A stretch of DNA of 64,000 bases, taken from contig CANXME010002068.1 of the NCBI GenBank assembly GCA_948144175.1, positions 3,844,001 through 3,908,000 of the forward strand. Reading direction: 5' to 3'. The stretch comes from Closterium sp. NIES-65. Lineage: Eukaryota > Streptophyta > Zygnematophyceae > Desmidiales > Closteriaceae. The notes under the pieces were generated by a model. It searched no databases. It saw nothing but the letters and a program-made list of their open reading frames with translations, and was not told the origin of the DNA. Numbering within the stretch: the first letter of the stretch is position 1; every line of letters begins with the position of its first letter. This document shows, in pieces, positions 20,788 through 32,607 of the stretch. A program made the translations under genes and the position numbers.

Positions 20788-23700
20788 ATGTATGCTGTGT
20801 CTAATAGTGATGTGGGTGACTGTTACCTGTTTGTTCCGCCTGACCCTGGCATTGGGACTGCTGCTCTAGGTGCTAGAGAGTCTGCTGCCCCAGGTGCTGG
20901 TGAGTCTGCTCTCTCAGGTACCACGTCGGCTCAGGCCTCCCACACCTTCACCCTTGACTCGGGCGCTTCCCGCTCCTTCTTTCGAGACCGCACCACACTT
21001 ACGCCGCTTAGTCGGCCAGTTGCGGTCTCCCTGGTAGACCCCTCTGGGGGTCCTGTCCTTGCCCACTTCTCCACTATCTTACCGTGTCCGGCGGCCCCTT
21101 CTGGCTCCCTGTCAGGTCTCTACCTCCCCTCGTTCTCTACGAACTTGGTGAATGGTGCTGACCTATAGGATGGGGGGGTTGACCAGTTCACTCCTGCGAG
21201 TCAGCGAGTGACCCACTGCACGTTTGCTCGAATGGGCCGACACTTGGCCACGTTTACCCGTCGACCGGGGTCGAGCCTGTACACACTGACTACTGAGTCT
21301 CCTCCAGTCTCTATGTCTGGTCAGGTAGCTGCGTCGGGTCAGGTGTCTGCTACGGCGTCCAGGTCTGGTCCTGCGTCTGCCCCCTGCTCGTGTCGTCTCC
21401 TGTCTCACCAGAATCTCCTCTGGCACCACCGCCTTGGTCACCCCTCGCTGCCTCGTCTACGAGGCATGGCCTCCCGTGTCCTTGTCTCTGGTCTCCCCCG
21501 GTCCCTCCCTCTTCTTCCTCCGGGGCCTGCCCCTACCTGCGTTCCCTGCATCGAGGGGAGGCAGCGTGCTGCTCCTCACTCCTCTGAGTTTCCTCCGAAA
21601 GAGTCTCCGCTGCAGACGCTTCACCTGGACGTGTGGGGCCCAGCCCGCGTCCGTGGACAAGGTCACGAGCGTTACTTCCTGCTGGTGGTTGACGACTACT
21701 CGCATTACACCACAGTCTTCCCCTTGCGCAACAAGGGTGAGGTCATTGAGGTTTTGATCGGCTGGATCCGCGTTGCTCGTCTCCAGCTCAAAGAGAGTTT
21801 CGGCTCGGACTTTCCTGTTCTACGTGAGCACTCTGACAGAGGCGGGGAGTTTACCTCTGCCCTTCTGGGAGCCTTCTGTCGTGCACAGGGCATCCGCCAG
21901 ACCTTCACGCTTCCGGCCTCTCCACAGCAAAATGGGATTGCTGAGCGCCGCATTGGCATGGTCATGGACGTGGCTCGTACGTCCATGATCCATGCAGCTT
22001 CTCCCCATTTTCTGTGGCCGTTTGTGGTTCAGTACGCAGCGCATCAGATCAACCTTCAGCCCCAGGTCTCCTTGCCAGAGACCTCCCCCACCTTGCGGTG
22101 GACGGGGAAAGTTGGCGATGCGTCTGCGTTTCGTGTCTGGGGATCTCGGGCGTTTGTCCGCGACTTGTCTGCGGACAAGGTGTCCGCCCGTGCTATTCCC
22201 TGCGTCTTCCTTGGCTTCCCTCCTGACGCGCCTGGTTGGCAATTTTACCACCCCACCTCGTGTCGTGTTCTGTCCTCCCAGGACGTCACCTTTGACGAGT
22301 CGGTTCCTTACTACCGTCTCTTCCCCTACCGCACTGCGCCCCTCCCCCCGCCGCCGCTCTTCCTTGCGCCAGGTCCTCTCCCCCCTCAGAGTCCTACCCC
22401 GTCAGGTGTGTCCCAGGTAGACGCAGATGAGCCTGTCGAGGTAGCTATTGACTTTGGTGCTGCTAGGGGTGCTGAGCCTGGGGCTGCTTAGTGTGGGGGT
22501 GCTGAGCCTGGGGGTGATGAGCTTGGGGGTGTGGAGCCTGGGGGTGCGGAGCCTGGGGGTGCGGAGCCTAGGGGTGCTGAGCCTGGGGGTGCTGAGCCAA
22601 GGGTTGCGGAGCCTGGGGGTGCTGGGTCTGCTCGTGTGGCCTCTGGCGGTGCTGTGTTTGGGGGCCCTTCGGGTGCTTTGTCTCGGCGGGAGCTACCCTC
22701 TCCACAGGAGCTGCGCGAGTTGTTTGCCCGGCGCTGGAGCCGTGCTGCTGGAGCTGGAGGTGCTACTATTGCTGCTAACCCTAGGGTCGGCGCTGGAGGT
22801 ACTGGAGCTACTGGTCTTGGAGGTGCTCGTACTGGCGGTACTGGAGCTTCTGGGACTGGAGGTGCTGCTGGGGCTGCTGGAGTTGGTGCTGCTGGAGGTA
22901 CTGGAGCTGCTGGTGCTGCTGGGGGGACTGGAGCTGCTGGGCCTGGAGGTGCTCCTAGTGCTGGAGCTACTGGCGGTGCTGGAGCTGGCGGTCCTGCTGG
23001 AGTAGGTGCTGCTGGAACTGCTGGAGCTGGAGCTGCCTGGGGTGTTGGCGCTAGTGCTTCTGAGGGTGCTGGAGTTGGCGCTGCTGGAGCTGGAGGTGCA
23101 GCTGGCGCTGGTGCTGCCGCTGGGGGTACTGGTGCTGTCCCTGCTGTTTCTGGAGGCGCTGCGCGGCCGCGGCCGTACTTCGTTCCGCTCCTTGAGCAGG
23201 TTCTTGGTCTTCCGCCTTCTACTGGTCATGGTCCTCCCTTAGAGTGTCCACCGCGTGTGAAGTCGCAGTCACACTTACAGCCCGCCTCCCCCCTGCCTGC
23301 TCCTTCTCCCTACACTGGTCCTATTGGAGGTCTTGCTGAGCGTGGTGAGCCTGTGTCTCATCCTGCGTCGCCTGTTTATGCTGCTCGCACTAGTAGTCGG
23401 GTTCCGCGTCCGCGTCCTCCTGCGGTCCCAGGCACACACCAGTTGGCACTACGTCCTTCCACTGCTCCTCTGCGTGTCCCGTTGCCGTCTCCTCCAGAGT
23501 CCTCTCTTCCTGTTCTTGCTGACCCGGAGTCTGACTCTCGTCGTGCTGCTAGTCCTACTCTCATGCGTTTCCTATCTACTGTTCTCACTGACCCTTCCTT
23601 TGAGTCCACTGCTGCGTCTGCTTTAGTTGCTGAGCTTGTCGACTTTGCTGCTCGCTTTCGTCTAGACTATGCTGCTAGTCTTGTTGCTGAGTCTGAGTCT

Positions 23701-25428
23701 GTCTGTCCTCCGTCCGTCGGGGGTGAGTGTGCTCTTAGCACGGACGTCCTTGAGGACAAGCAGGAGTAGTTCCAGTGTTTCGCTGCTGCTTTGCCTCATC
23801 TCGTGTCCACGCTGATTACCCTTGAGGAAGACCCGAATGCACCCGACATCCCGACTCCTCGATCGTACGCTGAGGCGATCGAGGGTCCCTACTCCTCTCA
23901 GTGGCAGTCAGCCATGGACGCAGAGATGGCTTCCTGGAAGTCTACAGGCACCTACGTCGACGAGGTTCCCCCACCTTGGGCGAACATCGTCAGTGGCATG
24001 TGGATTTTCAGGGTGAAGCGGCCGCCGGGTTCTTCGCCTATCTTCAAGGCGCGTTACGTGGCTCGAGGCTTCAGTCAGCGGCACGGAGTTGACTACTTTC
24101 AGACCTTCTCTCCCACCCCGAAGATGACCACTCTTCGGGTGCTGCTGCACATAGCCGCTCAGCGCGACTACGAGCTTCACTCTCTTGAATTCAGCACAGC
24201 TTTCTTGCAGGGCAGCCTGCACGAGGAGATCTGGCTGCGATGTCCACCTGGCTTCACTGGGTCATTTCCTCCTGGTACCCAGTGGAGCCTCCGGCGGCCA
24301 GTCTACGGTCTCCGCCAGGCGCCCCATGAGTGGCACGACACACTGAGGACTACACTTGCGGCTCTTGGGTTTGCTCCTTCTACTGCCGACCCGTCGCTCT
24401 TTCTACAGAACGACACCTCTTTGCAGCCGTTCTACATCCTCGTATACGTCGACGACTTGGTCTTTGCCACTGCTGACACTCCTAGACTCGCCCACGTGAA
24501 GTCCGAGCTGCAGAAGAGACACACGTGCACAGACCTGGGTGAATTGCGCAGCTAACTTGGCTTGCAGATTACCCGGGACACAGCACAGCGCACCATTACC
24601 CTGACTCAGTCACACATGGTGCAGCAGGTCCTTCAGCGCTTCGACTTCACGTACTCTTCGCCTCAGGCCACTCCTCTGTCTACTCGCCACTCGCTCTCAG
24701 CTCTGCCTTCGGATGAGTCCGTAGAGTCGAGTGGCCCGTACCCAGAGCTTGTTGGCTGCCTCGTGTACCTGATGACCTGCACTCGACCTGACTTTGCATA
24801 CCCTCTTAGCATCTTGGCACGCTATGTTGCTCCTGGGAGACACCGACCAGAGCACATGGCTGCAGCGAAGAGGGTGTTGCGCTACTTGTGCAGTACGTCG
24901 GGCATGGGGCTTGTGCTTGGAGGGCAGAGTCCAGTGGTCCTCAGTGGGCACGCTGACGCTTCTTGGGCTGACGACCAGGCTACGCAGCGGTTGTCACAGG
25001 GTTACACCTTCAGCCTTGGTTCCGGCTCTGTTTCGTAGCGGGCTTCCCGCTCGTCTTATGTTCTCGGTTCCAGTTGTGAGGCTGAGATCTACGCCGGGGC
25101 CATGGCTGCACAGGAGCTACGCTGGCTCACCTACCAGCTGACTGACCTAGGAGAGCCGCCTCGTTCTCCTCCAGTTCTGTACGTAGACAACAAGGCCATG
25201 CTGGCCTTGTGTCGGGAGCACAGACTTGAGCACAGAACGAAGCACATTGCTCTTCGCTACTTCCTTGCTCGTGACCTACAGCAGCGTGGTCAGCTGCGCC
25301 TTGCTTACGTGGCCTCTCAGGCCAACACTGCTGATATCTTCACCAAGGCACTTCCGCCTTGTGATCATCAGCGCTTCTATACGATGCTAGGTCTTGTGCC
25401 TACTTGGCCTCACTTGCTCACTTCCTAA
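20788..25428 (+). pseudogene. pol: C4 protease-IN-RT-RNase H, one frame with five stops
   Basis: All pol domains lie in one frame. Protease has FTLDSGASRSFF. Gag-pre-integrase has LLWHHRLGHPSLPRLRG. Integrase has LHLDVWGP, EHSDRGGEF and NGIAERRIG. A GGAEP-repeat linker (22490-22630) and an Ala/Gly-rich linker follow. RT has YVDDLVFATAD. RNase H has GHADASWADD, SSCEAEIYAGAM and YVDNKAM. It ends TWPHLLTS-TAA. In-frame stops are TAG 21166 (Gln in sisters), TAG 22489, TAG 23767 (Glu), TAA 24553 (Tyr) and TAG 25036 (Trp). No frameshift is needed within pol, so decay here is by base substitution. Confidence 0.88.
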
Positions 25429-25541
25429 CCTTTCTTGTACTGAGATCTATCGATACTTGCACTTGCTTGTTTGCCTTTATATATGATCTTGCATGCGAAC
25501 TGGCCTTGTAGCCTTGAACTTGTGCTCGGAATGTGTGGTGA

Positions 25542-28500
25542 AGATATCAGCAGTGTTGGCCTCAGAGGCCACGTACGCAAGGCGCAGCTTACCGCGCTGC
25601 TGTAGCTCACGAGCAAGGAAGTAGCGGAGAGCAATGTGCTTCGTTCTATGCTCCAGTCTCTGCTCTCGACACAAGGCCAGCATGGCCTTGTTGTCTACGT
25701 ACAGCACTGGAGAAGAACGAGGCGGCTCTCCGAGGTCAGTCAGCAGATAGGTGAGCCAGCGAAGCTCCTGTGTAGCCATGGCCCCGGCGTAGATCTCAGC
25801 CTCACAACTGGAGCCGAGAACAGAAGACGAGCGGGTAGCCCGCCACGAAACAGAGCCGGAACCAAGGCTGAAGGTGTAACCCTGTGACGACCGCTGCGTA
25901 GCCTGGTCGTCAGCCCAAGAAGCGTCAGCGTGCCCAGTGAGGACCACTAGACTCTGCCCTCCAAGCACAAGCCCCATGCCCGACGTACTGCACAAGTAGC
26001 GCAGCACCCTCTTCGCTGTAGCCATGTGCTCTGGTCTGTGTCTCCCAGGAGCAACATAGCGTGCAAGAATGCTAAGAGGGTATGCAAGGTCAGGTCGTGT
26101 GCAGGTCATCAGGTACATGAGGCAGCCAACAAGCTCTGGGTACGGGCCACTCGACTCTACGGACTCATCCGAAGGCAGAGCTGAGAGCGAGTGGCGAGTA
26201 GGCACAGGAGTGGCCTGAGGCGAGGAGTACGTGAAGCCGAAGCGCTGAAGGACCTGCTGCACCATGTGTGACTGAGTCTGGGTAATGGTGCGGCGTGCTC
26301 TGTCCCAGGTGATCCGCAAGCCAAGGTAGCTGCGCAGTTCACCGAGTTGTGTGCACGTGTGTCTCTTCTGCAGCTCGGACTTCACGTGGGCGAGTCCAGC
26401 AGTGTCAGCTGTGGCAAAGACCAAATCGTCGACGTACACGAGGATGTAGAACGGCTGGAAAGAGGTGGCGGTCTGTAGAAACAGCGACGGGTCGGCAGTA
26501 GAAGGAGCAAACCCAAGAGCCGCAAGTGTAGTCCTAAGTGTGTCGTACCACTTATGGGGCGCCTGGCGGAGACCGTAGACTGGCCGCCGGAGGCTCCACT
26601 GGGTACCAGGAGGAAAGGACCCAGTGAAGCCAGGTGGGCGGCGCAGCCAGATCTCCTCGTGCAGGCTGCCCTACAGGAAAGCTGTGCTGAAGTCAAGAGA
26701 GTGAAGCTCGTAGTCGCGCTGAGCGGCTATGTGCAGCAGCACCCGAAGAGTGGTCATCTTCGGGGTGGGAGAGAAGGTCTGAAAGTAGTCAACTCCCTGC
26801 CACTGTCTGAAGCCACGAGCCACGTAACGCGCCTTAAAGACAGGCGGAGAACCCGGCGACCGCTTCACCCTGAAAATCCACATGCCACTAACGATGTTCG
26901 CCCCATGCGGGGGAACCGCGTCAATGTAGGTGCCTGTGGACTTCCAGGAAGCCATCTCTGTGTCCATAGCTGCCTGCCACTGAGAGGAGTAGGGACCCTC
27001 TATCGCCTCCGCGTAAGAGCGCGGAGTCGGGATGTCAAGTGCATCCGGGTTTCCCTCAGGGGTAAGCAGTACGGACACGAGATGAGGTGAAGCAGCAGCC
27101 AAACACTGGAACTCCTCCTGCCTGTCCTCGAGGACGTCCGTGCCAAGGGCACACTCACCCCCGACGTACGGAGGACAGACAGACTCAGACTCAGCGACAA
27201 GACTAGCAGCGTAGTCTAGAAGACAGCGAGCAGCGAAGTCGACGAGCTCAGCAACTAGGGCAGACGCAGCCGTGGACTCAAAGGAAGGGTCAGTGACGAC
27301 AGTAGCAAGGAGACGCGTGACGGTAGGACTGGCAGCACGAAGAGAGTCCGACTCCGGGTCGGCAAGAGCAGGAAGCGAGGACTCAGGAGGAGAAGGCAAA
27401 GGGGCAAGCAAAGGAGTAGTGGACGGACGCAGAGACATCCGGTGCGTGCTAGAGATAGGAGGAGGACGCTGACGCGAACCACGACCACTAGTGCGAGCAG
27501 GACGGACAGGCGACGCAGGGCGAGATGCAGGCTCACGACGCTCAGCAAGACCTCCAGTAGGACCAGTGTAGGGAGAAGGAGCAGGTAGTGGGGAGGCCGG
27601 CTGTAACTGTTATTGTGACGGGACAGGCTATGGACACTCTAAGGGGTGAGGAGGACCAGTAGAAGGCGGGAGACCAAGCACCTGCTGAAGGAGCGGAACG
27701 AAGTACGGCCGAGGCCGCGCGGCGACTCCAGACACAGCACGGACTGCACCAGGACCGAGAGCAGTAGCCTCAGCGTTAACACCCTCAGCAGCTCTTGCTC
27801 CAGTCGTACCCGCAGGCCAAGCAGCTCCAGTACTCCCTGTACGAGCACCTCCGGGACCCGCGGCACCAGCACCCTCAGCAGCCCAAGAACCTCTAGCTCC
27901 AGCAGTACGCCTCCAGCGCCGGGCAAACCAATCGCGCAGCTCCTCTGGGGAGAGTGTCTCCCGCCGAGACGAAGCATCCGGAGAACCTCCAGGCCCAGCA
28001 CCGCCAGACGCCACACGAGCAGGCCCTTCTCCCTCAAGCTCTGCACCCCCAGGCTCAGCAACTCCAGACGTAGCATCCCCAGGCTCAGCACCCCAAGGCG
28101 TAGCACCCCCAGGCTCAGCACCCCCTGGCTCAGCACCCTCAGTGGTAGCACCCCCAAGCTCAGCACCCCCAGGCTCAGCACCCCCAGTAGTAGCACCCTC
28201 AGGCTCAGCACCCCTAGTAGTAGCACCCTCAGGCTCAGCACCCCCAGGCATAGCACCCACACGCTCAGCACCCCCAGAGTCAGCACCCTCAGGCTCAGTA
28301 CCCTCAGCAGCACCAGAGTCACCAGCAACTTCGACAGGCTCGACTGCGTCTTCCTGGGACACACCTGAAGGGGCAGGACTCTGAGGGGGGAGGGGGTCTA
28401 CCGGGGGGGGACCTGGCACAAGGAAGAGCGGTGGCGGGGGGAGGGACGGAGTGCGGTAGGGGAAGAGGCGGTAGTAGGGGACGGACTCGTCAAACGTGAC

Positions 28501-29289
28501 GTCCTGGGAGGACAGAACACGGCGAGAGGTGGGGTGGTAGAACTGCCACCCTCGCGCGTCAGGGGGGAAGCCAAGGAAGACGCAAGGAGAAGCACGAGGG
28601 GACAGCTTGTCCGCAGACAAGTCGCGGACAAACGCTCGAGATCCCCAAACACGGAACGCAGACGCATCGCCAACCTTCCCCGTCCACAGCAAGGCTGGGG
28701 AGGTCTCCGGCATGGAGACCCTGGGGTGAAGGTTGATCTGATGCGCCGCGTACCGAACCGCAAACGGCCACAGAAAATGGGGGGCAGCCGCATGCATCAT
28801 GGACGTACGGGCGACGTCCATGACCATGCCAATGCGGCGCTCAGCAATCCCATTTTTCTGTGGAGAGTCCAGAAGCGTGAAGGTCTAGCGGATGCCTCGT
28901 GCACGACAGTAGGCTCACAGAAGGCCAGAGGAGAACTCTCCGCCTCTATCAAAGTGCAGACGCAGAACAGGAAAGTCCGAGCCGAAGCTCTGCCTGAGCT
29001 GGAGACGAGCTGCGCGGATCCAGTCGATCAACACCGCAGTAACATCACCCTTGCTGCGCAAGGGGAAGACTGTGGTGTAACGCGAGTAGTCGTCAACCAC
29101 CAGCAGGAAGTAGCGCTCGTGACCCTGTCCACGGACGCGGGCCGGGCCCCACACGTCCATGTGAAGCGTCTGCAGCGGGGCCTCTGTCGGAGGAAACTGG
29201 GAGGAGTGAGGGGCAGCCCGCTGGCGCCCCTCGACACAGGGTACGCAGGTAGGGCCAGGCCTCGGAGGAAGGGGAGGGAGGGACCGGAG
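25542..29289 (-). pseudogene. pol: C6 integrase-RT-RNase H pseudogene
   Basis: One frame from the CVPC zinc-finger pair to RNase H. Integrase has LHMDVWGP, a variant LHFDRGGEF and the Glu region near 28850. The linker has GGAEP/GGATT-type repeats (28010-28310). RT has YVDDLVFATAD. RNase H has GHADASWADD, SSCEAEIYAGAM and YVDNKAM; its last residues are lost. Stops are TGA 28915 (Arg in sisters), TAG 27628 (Gln of ECPQPV) and TAG 26671 (Gln of TAFLQGSL). The open frame from 26670 down to the junction is otherwise long and clean, and it ends in unrelated residues from antisense C4. Confidence 0.85.
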
Positions 29290-31384
29290 AAGACAAGGAC
29301 ACGGGAGGCCATGCCTCGGAGACGAAGCAGGGAGGGGTGACCAAGGCGGTGGTGCCAGAGGAGAGTCTCTTGAGAAAGGAGGCGACACGAGCAGGGGGCA
29401 GACTCAGGACCAGACCTGGACGCTGCAGCAAACACCTGACCCGACGCAGCTACTTGACCAGACGCAGTGACTGGAGGAGACACAGTGGTCAGTGTGTACA
29501 GGCTCGACCCTAGCCGACGTGTAAACGTGGCCAGGTGTCGGCCTGTCCGAGCGTCCATGCAGTGGGTCACCCGCTGACTCGCAGGAATGAACTGGTGAAC
29601 CCCCGCATCCTGAAGGTCAGCACCACTCACCAAGTTTGTAGAGAACGAGGGGAGGTAAAGACCAGACAGGGTGCTAGAGGGGGCCGCCGGACACGGGAGG
29701 ACAGTGGAGAAGTGAGCAAGGATAGGACCCCCAGAGGGGTCTGCCAGAGAGACTGCAACTGGCCGGCCAAGCGGCGTGAGTGTGGTGCACTCTCCAAAGA
29801 AGGAGCGAGAAGCCCCCGAGTCAAGGGTGAAGGTGTGGGAGGCCGAAGCCGACGTAGTACCTGAGAGAGCAGACTCGCCAGCAACTGAGGGACCAGACGC
29901 ACGAGCACCTAGAGCAGCAGCCTCGCTAGCACCTAGAGCAGCAGCCTCACCAGTATCTAGAGCAGCAGTCTCAATGCCCGGGTCGGGCGGAAAACACCGG
30001 TAACAGTCACCCTCATCACTCATAGTTACAGCATACATGGTAGCAAGAATAGCATCAAAGTCAAGGTCAAAGACAGCTACTCCCGCCCTAGACAGCTCGC
30101 CCCAGCGGGGGATCTCAGTGGCCTCAGGGAACTGGTGACGCCAAGCGTCCGTCAGGCGGCCAAAGTAGCGCTGGGTGGAGTGCGCACCCCTGCATTGCTC
30201 ACCCGCGCGGTCGCCGGTGCGTAGGACGTAGGTGCACGGACCAATACCCCAACCCCGCTGGCGTGCAGCGTACCACTCACGGAGCTGCTGAGGGGGGGGG
30301 ATGTCACGAGTGCGCTGCTGCTGCTGCTGCTGCTGCTGGGGGAGACCACCACCAGAGCCGACCCTCTGCACAGCGCCACCCCGACCAGCTCCACCTCCTC
30401 CGCCGGCGCCTCCTCCACCGCCGCCACCTCCGCCACCTCCGCTCCCACCGCCACCGCCGTCGCCGCCTCCGCCTCCACTGCCGCCACCGACACCTCCACC
30501 CCCGCCACCACTCCCACCACCACCCCCACCCCCTCCACTACCTCCATCGCCACCTCCGCCACCCCCGCCAGCCCCTCCAGCATCCTTGGCCCCCTTGCCC
30601 TTGCCGGTGCGGCGTCCCCCGCTCGGGGCAGACGCAGCGCCGACCGACTCAAAACTAACGAGGTCGGTCGCAGCAGTAGAGGCAAAAGAGGGCAAAAGGG
30701 GGGAGGGGGAACACCCCTCAAAGACCGGGGTGCGAGGGTGACCACGAGAGGCTTCTACAACGACTATGCTCTTCTCTGCTGCTAGGAGGGCCTTCTCGAG
30801 GAGGTCAACGGTGAGAGTGGTGGGGCAAACTGAGAGGAAGTGGTCCCTGACTACGCGAAGGGAGTCAGGGAGCCGGGTGACTATGTAGTAGAGGGTGATG
30901 TACATGGGGGGGGGGGGGGGGGGTTCTTGGCGTAGAACTCAGCAGGAAGCGCAGCGCGGTAGCGAGTGTCACTAGTGCGGAGGTGCGTAATGAGGTCAGC
31001 GACTGTGGGAAAGGCAGCAAGGTTAGGGAAGAGGTACGGTAGCATGATGCGGCTCAGTGCAGCAGTGGCAGGGGAGGAATTGCGCGCAACTACAGCGTCG
31101 TACAAGGTCTGAGCACTCTTGTACTGGCTAAAGTGCGCACGCTCAGAGGTAGGCAGGTGGCGACGCACAGCAAGACGTGCAGCAGCATCGCGTGTGGCCC
31201 ACTGTGAGCAAACAGTGGCGGCGGCATCAGCAGCAGGGGCAGGAGAGGCACCAAAGGTGAGGTCAAAGAGGGAGAGACCGTCGGCCCTATCGCACTGTAG
31301 GAAAAGCTGCAGGTCATCTACCCAGACGTCAATGTCAATGGCCCGACCCTCAGCGTCAAAAGCGAGGACACTAGGGGTAGCCAT
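29290..31384 (-). pseudogene. gag-pol: C6 gag-protease-gag-pre-integrase
   Basis: The start at 31384 gives MATPSVLAFDAEGRAIDI. The first 160 codons are open until the Pro run, where 18 G at 30906-30923 (10 would keep the frame) shift it. From 30905 (MYITLYYIVTRLPDSL) a 625-codon frame covers the poly-Gly domain, eight Gln, the Cys/His segment (GPCTYVLRTGDRAGEQC, H, then RYF where sisters have RCF), the protease FTLDSGASRSFF and the gag-pre-integrase LLWHHRLGHPSLLRLRG. A short deletion near 29290 after ASRVLVF shifts to the integrase frame. This copy shows that gag and protease form one continuous frame in this group. Confidence 0.85.
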
Positions 31385-32453
31385 GACAGCAGTAGACTAG
31401 TAGCGCGAACAGCAAGGTAAGGGCAGTGCAGTGATAGAGGCGCTGCTCTTACCGGACAGGGCGGCTCGGGCGGCTCGGCGGCTCGGCGGCTCGGCAACTC
31501 GGCGGCTCGGGCGGCTCGGGCGACTCGGCGGTACGGCGGCTCGGCAGCAACTGCGGCTCGGTGACTCGGCGGCTCGGCCGGCTCGGGCGGCTCGGAGGTA
31601 CAGCGGCTCGGCAGCAACTGCAGCTCGGCGGCTCGGCGACCCGGCGGCACGGGCGGCTCAGGTGGCGCGGCGGCTCGGGCGGCTCGGGTGGATCGGGGGG
31701 CTCGGCAGCAGCTCGGCGGCGCCGGTGGCTCGGTGGTGACGGCGGGGCCGCGTGGGGACGGCGGCGAGGCCGGGTGGAGCGGCGGCGGGGCCGGGTGGAG
31801 CAGCGTCGGGGCCGGGTGGAGCGGCGTCGGGCCCGGGTGGAGCGGCGTCGGGGCCGGGTGGAGCGGCGTCCGGGCCGGGTAGAGCGGCGGGGCCGGGTGG
31901 AGCGGCGGGGCTGGGTGGAGCAGCGTTGGGGCCGGGTGGAGCGGTGTCAGGGCCAGTAGAGGCGGTGCCGGGGCTGGGAAGGGCAGCTCTGGGGCCGCAG
32001 GGGTAGGCGACGGGGCCAGCAGAGGCGGCGCCGAGGCAGGGAAGGGCGGCGCCGGGGCCGTAGGGGTAGGCGACGGGGCCGCTAGGACGGCTAGGAGGGG
32101 CCGCGAGGGTGGCTTGAATAGGCCGCTAGGGCGGCTAGGAGGGGCCGCGAGGGCAGCGTGAAAGGGCCGCGTGGGCGGCGTGAAAGGGCCGCGAGGGCGG
32201 CGTGAAAGGGCCGCGAGGGCGGCGCGACGCGACGGAGCCGCGAGGGCGGCAGATCGGGGCCGCGAGGGCGGCGCGACGCGGCCGCTAGGGCGGCGCGATG
32301 TGAAGGGGTCGCGAGGGCGACGCGACGGGGCCGCAAGCGCGACGCGGCAGGGTCGAAAGGGCGGCGCGACGGGGCCGTGAGAGGGGAGCGCGACTCGGGC
32401 AGTGTAGAGCGCGCTCCGGGCAGGAAAAAACAAGGTGGTGGGCCCTAGGAACA
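31385..32453 (-). repeat. C6 leader with minisatellites
   Basis: Next to gag is a GGCTCGGCG/GGCTCGGGC 9-bp array (31455-31740). Then come GGGGCCGGGTGGAGCGGCGT-like 20-bp units (31745-31950) and GGGCGGCGCGACGGGGCC-like units (32090-32390). A 371-codon Pro/Arg-rich open frame (32433 to 31318) spans the leader and overlaps the gag start in another frame; I read it as a by-product of GC-rich repeats. Confidence 0.68.
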
Positions 32454-32482
32454 GTTCCCACAGGGGAACCTGCTCGATACCA
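32454..32482 (-). other. C6 primer-binding site and hairpin
   Basis: The minus strand reads TGGTATCGAGCAG after the LTR, then GTTCCC-CTGT-GGGAAC, a perfect 6-bp stem with a 4-base loop. Confidence 0.78.
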
Positions 32483-32607
32483 TGAGAAACTGAACGAGAA
32501 TGGAATGACTAAGGGAAAGTTGGGTACAAGTACAAACCCTAGAAAGCTGTACCCCATATGTGCTACCCCACTATAGCCTACAGTAGCTATGTCATATAAA
32601 TCTGACA
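32483..32607 (-). repeat. C6 5' LTR
   Basis: A 125-bp LTR, TGTCAGATTTATATGACA to AGTTTCTCA on the minus strand, with the GGCTATAGTGGGGTAG core. No partner 3' LTR is present. Confidence 0.85.

Larger units (their letters stand above)
14218..25541 (+). mobile_element. Copia element C4 (host of C5)
   Basis: The plus strand reads 5' LTR, primer site, leader, gag, protease, IN, RT, RNase H and part of the 3' untranslated region. C5 is inserted in gag. The 3' end is lost: at about 25541 the sequence switches into the RNase H region of C6 in the opposite orientation, so neither element has a 3' LTR. The 5 bp before its 5' LTR are CTCAC, with no matching copy on the other side. Confidence 0.85.
25542..32607 (-). 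mobile_element. Copia element C6, 3'-truncated
   Basis: The minus strand reads 5' LTR (32483-32607), primer site, leader, gag, protease, IN, RT and most of RNase H. At 25542 it breaks off in RNase H (after EANTADIF) where C4 begins in opposite orientation. The outer flank (32608-) is TTAAC and does not match the C4 outer flank, so C4 and C6 are not the two ends of one insertion. C6 carries three stops and two frameshifts. Confidence 0.85.

Noticed and set aside
31318..32433. Long Pro/Arg-rich open frames in the leaders (also 48470-49510 and 62046-63293) as a leader protein
   Set aside because: Frames differ between copies, cross LTR or gag boundaries, and consist of translated minisatellites; GC-rich repeats without T produce few stops in any frame.
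14218..32607. C4 and C6 as the two ends of one inverted element with target duplication
   Set aside because: LTR sequences belong to different subgroups and the flanking 5-mers (CTCAC and TTAAC) do not match.
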